A DNA stretch of 8,320 bases from a candidate division WWE3 bacterium (lineage in GTDB: Bacteria; Patescibacteriota; WWE3; UBA101185; UBA10185): positions 1 to 8,320 of the forward strand of contig PXDX01000080.1 of the NCBI GenBank assembly GCA_003564915.1, written 5' to 3'. The notes below the pieces were generated by a model that was not told the DNA's origin, searched no databases, and was given only the letters and a program-made list of their open reading frames with translations. This document shows, in pieces, positions 1 to 6,236 of the stretch; the first letter of the stretch is position 1; the number at the start of each line of letters is the position of its first letter. The translations under genes and the position numbers were made by a program.

Positions 1-624
1 CGCATTCATCTTGATCTTTTCCTCCATCTGACGAATCCTTTTACCTTTTTCCTCTTTCAGATCCTTATCAAAGCGATCTAAGAGGATTTCTCTGGCCTCA
101 TCACGGGTCAAAGAAGAAACTTCCTGAAGTTTTCTCTTTTGTTCAGAGTAAAGGGTCTCGATCTCTTCTTTTTGCTGTTGAATTTTCTTTCTTAAATCTC
201 TAAGCTGATCTTCACGCTCTTGCAGTTCTTCTTGTCTGCTCTCCAACCGCGCCTCTTTGATAGCTATTTCCTTTTCTGAACTAGCAAGTTCATTTTTTAA
301 TTGGTTAGCCTCTTCGACAGCCTTATTTGTAAGCTGCAAAGATTTATCCTTTGCGTCAAGTAGAATCTCCTTGGCCCTGTTTTTGGCTTCTCTAATTAAT
401 TGATGATCTTCTAAGTCCGGCAAAGCATCCGGATCCAAAATGGGCGTCTCTTGAACCACATCTTCCTCTTTTTCTTGAACCGAAACCTTTTCTTCGGTGT
501 CCGCCCCACGATCATCTTGATAATCATTTTCCTCAGGTGAAATGCTGTCATCAGAGTTTTTAAGTAAAAACACAACTCCAGCAATGATGAAAGCCGACAT
601 AACGGCAACAACTACATATAACAT
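1..624 (-). CDS. rny: Ribonuclease Y, N-terminal 208 residues (3' end outside window)
   Basis: RNase Y is a membrane-anchored endoribonuclease that starts mRNA decay; its catalytic HD domain and KH domain would lie beyond the left edge. The visible 208 residues begin with one hydrophobic segment (about residues 2-21). A long acidic linker follows (about 23-73, rich in D and E), then a charged coiled coil of K, E, Q and R heptads (about 75-168). After it comes the family hallmark LTRDEAREILL (172-182), which matches the conserved 'LtxeeAkeiLL' block that precedes the KH domain. The ATG at 622-624 has AGGAG (630-634) five bases upstream, so the start is secure. It lies downstream of recA-recX in the same direction, an arrangement related to the recA-rny neighbourhood of Firmicutes. 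The acidic linker is longer than in the Bacillus protein, where the coiled coil follows the membrane segment almost directly. Family assignment is strong from the coiled coil and hallmark block; catalytic motifs cannot be checked here. Confidence 0.88.
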   Translation of the reverse strand, partial: MLYVVVAVMSAFIIAGVVFLLKNSDDSISPEENDYQDDRGADTEEKVSVQEKEEDVVQETPILDPDALPDLEDHQLIREAKNRAKEILLDAKDKSLQLTNKAVEEANQLKNELASSEKEIAIKEARLESRQEELQEREDQLRDLRKKIQQQKEEIETLYSEQKRKLQEVSSLTRDEAREILLDRFDKDLKEEKGKRIRQMEEKIKMNA

Positions 625-638
625 TATTACTCCTATTC

Positions 639-657
639 TTCCGGCAATAGACCGGAA
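639..657 (-). promoter_or_regulatory. Stem-loop in the rny leader next to its ribosome-binding site
   Basis: TTCCGG (639-644) and CCGGAA (652-657) form a perfect 6-bp stem with a 7-base loop. The stem ends four bases from the AGGAG ribosome-binding site of rny. No T-tract follows on either strand, so it is not a terminator. A role in translation control or in mRNA stability of the RNase Y transcript is possible, but this is inference from position only. Confidence 0.4.
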
Positions 658-715
658 AGCTAAATTCAATAATCAAAGAGGGATTTTACGGAATTAAAAT
701 ATCTGCACAGAATAA

Positions 716-817
716 CTAATGCGAATAGCGATATTTATCTAACTTATTTTTCTTTAATAGCCAATTTTTAACTTTTATCATCTTAATATCAGCAAAATTC
801 CAAAATCCCATTAACAT
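716..817 (-). CDS. Possible 33-codon leader ORF upstream of rny
   Basis: An ATG at 815-817, with a second in-frame ATG at 809-811, opens 33 codons ending in TAG at 716-718. The product would be basic and hydrophobic: it starts MLMGFWNFADIK and later carries KNWLLKKNK. The predicted transcription start of the rny promoter (about 815) falls on the first ATG, so translation would have to be leaderless or near-leaderless, probably from the second ATG. There is no Shine-Dalgarno sequence. A frame of this length can arise by chance in AT-rich DNA. I list it because it sits exactly at the start of a long leader; coding is unproven. Confidence 0.2.
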   Translation of the reverse strand: MLMGFWNFADIKMIKVKNWLLKKNKLDKYRYSH

Positions 818-821
818 GTAA

Positions 822-850
822 ATTCTAGACGTTTTAAGTATTTCTGTCAA
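822..850 (-). promoter_or_regulatory. Sigma-70-type promoter for rny
   Basis: Reading the minus strand, TTGACA (845-850) is a perfect -35, followed by a 17-base spacer and TAGAAT (822-827), a -10 with one mismatch to TATAAT. The predicted start is near 815, giving rny a leader of about 190 bases. The promoter begins 36 bases after the recX stop, so rny can be expressed apart from recA-recX. This is among the best promoter matches in the window. Confidence 0.75.
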
Positions 851-885
851 TAAAAGTATAAACGGTTCACCGGGAGGATTAAAGC

Positions 886-1422
886 CTATTCCATTATGTT
901 TTCATAGACCAAGCTTTTGTTGAATCCTCTCCGAAGAAGATAATTAATCTTTTTACGATATGGAAGATTTTTTTTGATATCAGCTATTTTCATTATTAAC
1001 GCTGTTTCCTCTTCCCTTGAGTAATCTGTTCGAAGAGATTGATCCACGATCTCCTTTGGAATACCTTTTTTAAAAAGAAAGTTCCGAATATAAAGGGGAC
1101 CTCGAGGGATGCGCCTCTCTTTCTGCTCGAATATGTAGGTACGGGCATATTTTTTATCATCCAAAAGACCACTCCCTTTCAAAGCGTCTATTACTCGCTC
1201 AAGAAGTTCCTCGGATCCGGCTTTTTCCAACCCCTCCTGTTGCTCGAGATACTTTCTCCCTCTATTTCTTACCTCGCTTATACTGCGGTCCTTATGGGAA
1301 ATGAAACGAATTAATAGGGAATGCAGCTCCTGCGTCTGCTCCTGCAAAAATTCTTGTTCGTTATCTGTAATTAGATCATTCGAACCGTTATTATGATTTT
1401 TCCGGGGCTTTCTTTTCTTCAA
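886..1422 (-). CDS. recX: RecX regulatory protein
   Basis: RecX binds RecA and RecA-DNA filaments and limits filament extension and recombinase activity. The 178 residues show the all-helical RecX repeats. The first follows a poorly conserved N-terminus (about 30-60). The central and best conserved block is LLERVIDALKGSGLLDDKKY plus the ARTYIFEQKERR...RGP...LFKKGIP region (about 73-125). The last repeat is at about 135-177 (INYLLRRGFNKSLVYENI). The start is TTG at 1420-1422, supported by AGAAGG a few bases upstream; no in-frame ATG exists earlier than the C-terminal third. The gene overlaps the recA 3' end by 32 bases in another frame, so translation is probably coupled and it shares the recA promoter. 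The basic, low-complexity N-terminus (MKKRKPRKNHNN) lies mostly in the overlap. Identification rests on the central block and on the recA neighbour, and is firm. Confidence 0.9.
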   Translation of the reverse strand: MKKRKPRKNHNNGSNDLITDNEQEFLQEQTQELHSLLIRFISHKDRSISEVRNRGRKYLEQQEGLEKAGSEELLERVIDALKGSGLLDDKKYARTYIFEQKERRIPRGPLYIRNFLFKKGIPKEIVDQSLRTDYSREEETALIMKIADIKKNLPYRKKINYLLRRGFNKSLVYENIME

Positions 1423-2473
1423 CTTTTTCCTTCTCTCCCCCCACCTCTAAAGGAATTTCGGTATCTTTCTTAACCTTTGCCTTTATATCCTCTTCAATGG
1501 CTTTTCTCAATTTAGCATTCTCTTTTAGAGTTGCGACCGAATTTACTCTCCCTTGACCCAGTTTCTGATCTTTATAGCTGTACCAAGAACCGCTTTTTTC
1601 AATAATGTCGAAGTCGGCTCCCACATCCAATAAATTACCCTCCTTACTTATACCTTCGTTGAAAAGAATATCAAATTCCGCGGTCCTAAAGGGAGGCGCT
1701 ACTTTGTTCTTTACTACTTTCACGCGCATCCTATTTCCCTGAAAATCATCCCCTTCTTTTATTGATTGAATCCGTCTTATGTCCATTCTGACTGAGGCAT
1801 AGAAACGTAATGCCCTTCCACCTGAAGTGGTTTCGGGGTTTCCGAACATAACCCCAACCTTCATTCTAAGCTGGTTGGTAAAAATTACGGTTGTACGGGA
1901 TTTATTTACTGCTGAGGTTATTCTTCTGAGAGCCTTGCTCATTAATCGGGCTTGAAGAGCGATCGTAGAGTCCCCGATCTCCCCCTCCAGCTCAGCCTGA
2001 GGTACCAATGCCGCTACAGAATCTATTGCGATAACGTCAAGAGCATTTGATCTGATCAAGGTTTCTGCAATTTCCAAAGCCTGCTCTCCCGTATCCGGCT
2101 GTGACACCAACAGTTCCTCCACATTTACTCCTGTCTTCTGTGCATACAGCGGATCAAAAGCGTTTTCCGCATCGATCAGGGCTGCTGTACCTCCGGCTTT
2201 CTGAGCCTCGGCAATGATATGTTGGACCAACGTGGTCTTACCTGAAGATTCGGGTCCGTATATCTCCACTATCCTTCCTCTGGGAACTCCTCCCACACCC
2301 AATGCAATGTCCAGAGCAATAGAACCTGTGGGAATGCTATCTATCTTCTCGTGGGCTCTATCTCCCAATTTCATTATTGCCCCGGTACCAAAATTTTTCT
2401 CTATTTGTGAAAGTGCCGACTTTAAAGCAACTTTTTTTGGATCTTTTGAATCCGTGTTCTTGGTTTCTGCCAT
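1391..2473 (-). CDS. recA: Recombinase RecA
   Basis: RecA is the DNA-dependent ATPase that pairs homologous strands and triggers the SOS response. At 360 residues it has full family length (E. coli 353). Visible motifs are Walker A GPESSGKT (73-80), the catalytic glutamate in DAENAFDP (E103), Walker B DVIAIDS (136-142), the L1 loop around EGEIGDS (153-159), and the L2 region NQLRMKVGVMFGNPETTSGG (200-219). The core ends in the usual AEFDIL...EGIS...SWYSY region (about 266-300). The C-terminus is a Lys/Glu-rich tail (about 341-360), as in other RecAs. One deviation is Asn at 104, where most RecAs have His after the catalytic Glu (usual AEHALDP). ATG at 2471-2473 with AGGAG (2478-2482) four bases upstream fixes the start. 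It is first in the recA-recX operon, behind its own promoter. Confidence 0.98.
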   Translation of the reverse strand: MAETKNTDSKDPKKVALKSALSQIEKNFGTGAIMKLGDRAHEKIDSIPTGSIALDIALGVGGVPRGRIVEIYGPESSGKTTLVQHIIAEAQKAGGTAALIDAENAFDPLYAQKTGVNVEELLVSQPDTGEQALEIAETLIRSNALDVIAIDSVAALVPQAELEGEIGDSTIALQARLMSKALRRITSAVNKSRTTVIFTNQLRMKVGVMFGNPETTSGGRALRFYASVRMDIRRIQSIKEGDDFQGNRMRVKVVKNKVAPPFRTAEFDILFNEGISKEGNLLDVGADFDIIEKSGSWYSYKDQKLGQGRVNSVATLKENAKLRKAIEEDIKAKVKKDTEIPLEVGGEKEKVEEKKAPEKS

Positions 2474-2507
2474 TTTTCTCCTTTCGAATTTATCCTAATA
2501 CATATCC

Positions 2508-2536
2508 ATTCTAGTCAAATAAGCCTTTAATTTCAA
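2508..2536 (-). promoter_or_regulatory. Sigma-70-type promoter for recA-recX
   Basis: On the minus strand TTGAAA (2531-2536), a 17-base spacer and TAGAAT (2508-2513) make a strong promoter. The predicted start near 2501 leaves a leader of about 28 bases that carries the recA AGGAG site. The -10 and spacing are identical to those of the rny promoter. Confidence 0.75.
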
Positions 2537-2543
2537 TGGTAAT

Positions 2544-2559
2544 TATTCTATCAAGAATA
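2544..2559. promoter_or_regulatory. Palindrome just upstream of the recA -35 (possible operator)
   Basis: TATTCT (2544-2549) and AGAATA (2554-2559) are perfect inverted repeats around ATCA. The site starts 7 bases upstream of the recA -35 and lies 14 bases past the gltX stop. It could be a repressor or activator site for recA, or a weak hairpin at the end of the gltX mRNA; there is no T-tract on the minus strand. It matches neither the E. coli nor the Bacillus LexA box that I know. Confidence 0.3.
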
Positions 2560-2573
2560 GACTATTTGCCCTA

Positions 2574-4034
2574 TTAGAGGCTTTTAATTGCTTTATCCAA
2601 CCTAACAATGGTATCTTTTTTGCCTATCAATTCCAGAATATCAAATAGAGGGGGTGTCGCGTCCTGTCCGGTAACCGCAACTCTCAAGGTCATAAAAGCT
2701 TCTTTTGGAGAATATTCTTCCGCCTTCAATAATTCTCTTGATCTTACTTCCAAATTATTGCTGTCCCAATCAGAAATTTGCTCATAATGACTTTTAAAAT
2801 CTTTCAAAATTGAAATGGCACGGGCTCTTCCTTTAGTATATTTGGTCAAAAGTTCCGGCGGAACGTCGGGGATTTTAAAATAATAAGAAGCCAAATCATT
2901 AAAATCCTTAAGCAAACGCATGCGCTCTTTGATCTGATCCAACACTTTAATACTATACTCATTGGGATAGTCCGTACCGACAAGATCGATTGAAAAATAA
3001 GCGGCCCATTCCTTTATTTTCTGTAACAAATCAGCCGAGCTCATATTTCTAATATAATAACCGTTCATCCAAAGTAACTTCTGCCGATCAAAGGAAACCA
3101 GATCCGTTTTGTTCACATTATCAAGGGAAAAGTCATTAATAAATTCCTCGAGTGAATAGATCTCCTTTTCCGTTCCCGGATTCCATCCTAAAAACATTAA
3201 AAAGTTCAACACTGCGTCTGCCAAATACCCTTCCTGAAGAAAATCTAATGCGAAAACTGATCCGTAACGTTTAGAAAGTTTTTTACCCTCCCCCAATTCT
3301 TTTATGTTAGGGAGATGTGCGTACGTAGGAGGATTCCATCCGAATGCTTTATAAAGAAGAATGTGTTTGGGTGTACTTGGAATCCAATCCATTCCTCTTA
3401 ATATATGGCTTATTTCCATTAGATGGTCATCAACTACAACTGCCATGTGATAAGTTGGAAATCCGTCAGATTTTATAAGAACCTGATCGTCAATATCTTC
3501 GGATCTTACTATTATCTCCCCATAAACCTCATCATAAAAAGAGATCTCTTCACCGGAACGAACGTTCAATCTTATAACATAAGGGGTTTCGGACTCCAAT
3601 TTTGCTTTTACTTCCTTTTTTGACAGGCGCAAGCAATGTTTATCGTACTTAGTGATAGCCGCCCCCGACTCTCTCTGCGACCTACGTAAAGAATCGAGTC
3701 TTCCCTTGGTGCAAAAACAATAATAGCCGTCGCCGCTTTCAATTAGCTTATTCGCGTGTTCTTTATAGATCTCCAAACGCTCGGATTGGATATATGGACC
3801 AAAATCGCCACCTTTAGAGGGACCCTCGTCCCAATCCAGACCATAGAGCTTAATTACTTCAAGAATTCTTTCCACAGCACCTTCGACATATCTTTCTCTG
3901 TCCGTATCCTCTATACGTATAATGAACTTACCTTTGTGTTTCTTTGCAAACGCCCAATTGTAAAGAACTGTTCGAATGTGGCCAATGTGATACTCTCCGG
4001 TAGGACTGGGAGCCATTCTTACTCTTACTGCCAT
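2574..4034 (-). CDS. gltX: Glutamyl-tRNA synthetase
   Basis: This class I aminoacyl-tRNA synthetase charges tRNA-Glu (and, in many bacteria without glutaminyl-tRNA synthetase, tRNA-Gln) with glutamate. The 486 residues match the usual length of about 470-490. The N-terminal Rossmann domain opens with RMAPSPTGEYHIGH (HIGH signature at 16-19) and continues with IRIEDTDRER (39-48). The glutamate-specific core includes IDDQVLIKSDGFPTYHMA (181-198), the LRGMDWIPSTPKH segment (212-224) and KLSKR (252-256), the KMSKS equivalent. The helical anticodon-binding domain fills about 310-486. The zinc-site region has C106-x-C108 and C134, but the fourth ligand normally two residues after the third Cys is Arg here, with His133 nearby. 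ATG at 4032-4034 has no Shine-Dalgarno sequence upstream; the Met is right at the family N-terminus (MAVRVRMAPSPTG), so the start is sound. It diverges from the membrane-protein gene. Confidence 0.97.
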   Translation of the reverse strand: MAVRVRMAPSPTGEYHIGHIRTVLYNWAFAKKHKGKFIIRIEDTDRERYVEGAVERILEVIKLYGLDWDEGPSKGGDFGPYIQSERLEIYKEHANKLIESGDGYYCFCTKGRLDSLRRSQRESGAAITKYDKHCLRLSKKEVKAKLESETPYVIRLNVRSGEEISFYDEVYGEIIVRSEDIDDQVLIKSDGFPTYHMAVVVDDHLMEISHILRGMDWIPSTPKHILLYKAFGWNPPTYAHLPNIKELGEGKKLSKRYGSVFALDFLQEGYLADAVLNFLMFLGWNPGTEKEIYSLEEFINDFSLDNVNKTDLVSFDRQKLLWMNGYYIRNMSSADLLQKIKEWAAYFSIDLVGTDYPNEYSIKVLDQIKERMRLLKDFNDLASYYFKIPDVPPELLTKYTKGRARAISILKDFKSHYEQISDWDSNNLEVRSRELLKAEEYSPKEAFMTLRVAVTGQDATPPLFDILELIGKKDTIVRLDKAIKSL

Positions 4035-4058
4035 GATGGGATTTTATCACACAAATTT

Positions 4059-4072
4059 TGTATTATAATACA
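4059..4072. promoter_or_regulatory. Symmetric bidirectional promoter between gltX and the membrane-protein gene
   Basis: A perfect 14-base palindrome (TGTATTATAATACA) gives TATAAT on the plus strand at 4064-4069 and on the minus strand at 4062-4067. On the plus strand the predicted start is about 4076, only four bases before the ATG at 4080. On the minus strand the predicted start is about 4055, giving gltX a leader of about 20 bases. No good -35 is visible in either direction, so strength is uncertain. This is the only promoter candidate in the 45-base gap. Confidence 0.5.
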
Positions 4073-4079
4073 TGTATAT

Positions 4080-5216
4080 ATGAGCCTGACCAGAACTGCC
4101 AAGAACACAAAATTAGCCTTTACTTTAGTAATTGGGCTAATGCTGCTGTATCTTTTTGGGGCATACGTCATGCTTCCGATGAGTAAACAAGCTCTTAAGT
4201 CTCTTTTTCCACCAAGAAATCCACCAAATCCAGCTTTTGGCATCCTGGAACCAATTAGATTTGAATCATTAAATATTCTTGGAACTTCCAATCCTAAGTA
4301 TACCCTTCTGACAACGGACGGAAGATTGCCCAGAGATATTCCGGATAGAATGACGGTCTATAGATACAAACCTCCCTTGTTTTCATACGAAGCCGGAAAG
4401 CGCGCATCAGATGATGCGGGTAAGCTCGGATTTTCTGATGCTTCTTTGACCACCAGCTTCAAAGAAGATGAATATCGGTGGGTAGATCCTTCAACAAGAT
4501 CTGATCTGGTCATCAATATACGATCCTATTTCCTTGAAAAGAATACACCGATCACCTCAATTGCCAATGTATATACACCGGGATCAATCAGTAGAACAAA
4601 AGCGATATCAGAAGCAAAAAGTATTCTTAGATCAATAGAAAGATTTTCTGATCCTTTATACGAGGACGGTAGTGAAAATGTGAATCTAGGTATTATTAGA
4701 GGAAGAGAAATCCGCTATACCACCTTTCATAGAGAAGTCGAGATAGCAAGAGTGGACTTTTTTAGAAGTATCAGAGATTTTCCAATAGTGGGACCTAAAC
4801 ACGAAGAGGGGTTAATTTATATATATGTTGCGGAAGCCCCTAGAGAAAACCCAATTTTGAGAAGCCCTTACATCTATTACAATGTCAGATCCATAGAAAC
4901 AGAGTCACGTGCAACTTATCCAATAATTCCTGTTAGCGTAGCTTGGGAGCAGGTCAGCAGCCATCGTGGAGCAATATCTAGAGTGCGTCCTTCCGACAAA
5001 AGCATTTTTGAAGAATACAAACCCGTTAACGTTAGAGAGATCTTAATAACGGATATTTACTTGGCTTACTATGACGACACTGAGGACCAAGATTATCTGC
5101 AACCTATTTACGTTTTCGAAGGCAACTACACTGGTGTGGGAGAGGAGAAGGGAGTTATCACTATTTACTATCCGGCTCTAGCGAGTGAGTATATAAGCAC
5201 CGATTCAAATAACTAA
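4080..5216 (+). CDS. Single-pass membrane protein of unknown function, large outer domain
   Basis: The 378-residue product starts MSLTRTAKNTK and has one hydrophobic segment (about 12-33). Positive residues before it predict a cytoplasmic N-terminus and an outside C-terminal domain of about 340 residues. A proline-rich stretch (FPPRNPPNPAFG, 43-54) links the two. The outer part alternates short beta-like and helical segments and ends with LAYYDDTEDQDYLQPIYVFEG near 340-360. That ending is reminiscent of the last strands of YycI/PepSY-like extracytoplasmic domains; this is an impression, not an assignment. No catalytic motif, Cys pair or lipobox is visible. The frame is open from 3756, but the upstream part is antisense to gltX. 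ATG 4080 is chosen because it is the first Met of a proper membrane anchor and lies four bases after the predicted transcript start; there is no ribosome-binding site. It converges on the carboxypeptidase gene. Confidence 0.85.
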   Translation: MSLTRTAKNTKLAFTLVIGLMLLYLFGAYVMLPMSKQALKSLFPPRNPPNPAFGILEPIRFESLNILGTSNPKYTLLTTDGRLPRDIPDRMTVYRYKPPLFSYEAGKRASDDAGKLGFSDASLTTSFKEDEYRWVDPSTRSDLVINIRSYFLEKNTPITSIANVYTPGSISRTKAISEAKSILRSIERFSDPLYEDGSENVNLGIIRGREIRYTTFHREVEIARVDFFRSIRDFPIVGPKHEEGLIYIYVAEAPRENPILRSPYIYYNVRSIETESRATYPIIPVSVAWEQVSSHRGAISRVRPSDKSIFEEYKPVNVREILITDIYLAYYDDTEDQDYLQPIYVFEGNYTGVGEEKGVITIYYPALASEYISTDSNN

Positions 5217-5257
5217 AGTACTTGTCAAAATTCTTGTACGGGAAAGATTGCAAAAAT
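5217..5257. other. Gap between convergent genes
   Basis: The 41 bases separate two converging stops. The only structure seen is a 5-bp inverted repeat, AGATT...AATCT (5245-5259), running into the end of the carboxypeptidase gene. It has no clear T-tract, so I do not call it a terminator. Confidence 0.4.
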
Positions 5258-6226
5258 CTATAACTTTACATAAGATCTTTTTACCCAATCCAAAATGGAA
5301 CGTATCTCTTCAAATCTTTCAGAACTTCCCATAAGAACAATTAGGATATTTAGATCTTCACCTTCGTATTCGTAGACCAAGACCTCCCCCGCCTGTGGCG
5401 TGGTTCCGGTTTTAATGCCCTTTGTGCCGGGAATATCTCTCAACAATTCATTAGTTGAATGGACAGTCCTTGGAAAATCCCCGGAGGTCAATGTGTAACT
5501 GGATTTACCATATAATTCTCGGATATAGGAATCCCTTCTTGCTGCTAAAGCCAAAAGATACAAATCATAGGCCGTAGAAACGTTAGAGCCATCAGAGCTA
5601 TCAAAACCTATGGCGTTACTAAAGTTGGTGTTTTGCATACCAATCGCGGAGGCTTTCTCATTCATTCTTCCAACAAAATCACGATTAGAGATCAGACCCC
5701 TGGAAAGAATGCAAGCAGTATCATTTGAAGAGTTAATTATTAGGGCGTGTATAAGATCCTCAAAGCTTAGAATTTCTCCCGGATTTAATAGCAGATTTCT
5801 CCCTTCCAAAGTTAAACATTCCTCCGGAACGATAAATAGATTGTCTTCGGAATATATTTCCCGGCTTATCAATGCGGTCATTAGCTTCGTAACTGAGGCC
5901 GGCGCTAAAGGAAGTTCAAGTCCTTCGGAATAAAGTATCTTTCCGCTGTGTAAGTCCGCAACAAGGTAAGAGGCGGCTGATATCTCGGGAAAAGTAAACG
6001 TTTCAGATCGAATATGCGGAGTTCTGTTGTAATAAGAAGATCCGTATTGAGGGTTAGTTGCCAAAACGTAAGTATTTCCCTGAACCGGTATTAAGAACCC
6101 CGTTAATAAAGATGCTGCAATAAGAGTAATCCCAACCGCTCTAGCCAGAAAATTCAGATTAAATACGTTTTCAAGAGAGATCAGAAGATATAAAAGCAGA
6201 TCGACTAAAAATTCCTTTAAGTTCAT
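5258..6226 (-). CDS. D-alanyl-D-alanine carboxypeptidase (peptidase S11 family, PBP5/DacA-like)
   Basis: S11 enzymes trim the terminal D-Ala from peptidoglycan stem peptides outside the membrane. All three active-site motifs are present: SVTK (S111, K114) in APASVTKLMTA, SSN (166-168) in INSSNDTA, and KTG (272-274) in IKTGTTPQAGEVLV. ASYLVADLHSGKILY (85-99) and LNPGEILSFEDLIHALI are also typical. A strongly hydrophobic segment (about 26-48) ends in IPVQG and can serve as anchor or signal. It is preceded by an unusual 23-residue, partly hydrophobic extension. At 322 residues it lacks the C-terminal beta domain and amphipathic anchor of E. coli PBP5 (about 400), so tethering is probably N-terminal. 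The ATG at 6224-6226 lies 10 bases after the aspS stop without a good ribosome-binding site; no other ATG, GTG or TTG occurs before the membrane segment. Coupling to aspS translation is likely. Confidence 0.93.
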   Translation of the reverse strand: MNLKEFLVDLLLYLLISLENVFNLNFLARAVGITLIAASLLTGFLIPVQGNTYVLATNPQYGSSYYNRTPHIRSETFTFPEISAASYLVADLHSGKILYSEGLELPLAPASVTKLMTALISREIYSEDNLFIVPEECLTLEGRNLLLNPGEILSFEDLIHALIINSSNDTACILSRGLISNRDFVGRMNEKASAIGMQNTNFSNAIGFDSSDGSNVSTAYDLYLLALAARRDSYIRELYGKSSYTLTSGDFPRTVHSTNELLRDIPGTKGIKTGTTPQAGEVLVYEYEGEDLNILIVLMGSSERFEEIRSILDWVKRSYVKL

Positions 6227-6236
6227 GTTATGAAAA

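Larger units (their letters stand above)
625..885. other. Intergenic region between recX and rny
   Basis: The 261-base gap is AT-rich and holds the rny promoter, the possible small ORF, the leader stem-loop and the rny ribosome-binding site. I see no terminator for recX: the CGGT...ACCG inverted pair near 863-872 has too short a loop and no T-tract. Read-through from recA-recX into rny therefore seems possible. Confidence 0.6.

Noticed and set aside
863..872. Terminator hairpin after recX (CGGT...ACCG)
   Set aside because: The loop would be two bases and no T-tract follows.
3756..4079. Open frame upstream of the membrane-protein ATG, which would add 108 residues
   Set aside because: It lies antisense to the conserved N-terminal half of gltX, crosses the shared promoter, and would bury the membrane anchor internally. 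ATG 4080 gives a normal N-terminal anchor.
5245..5259. Terminator between the convergent genes
   Set aside because: The stem is only five bp and there is no T-run in the proper place on either strand.
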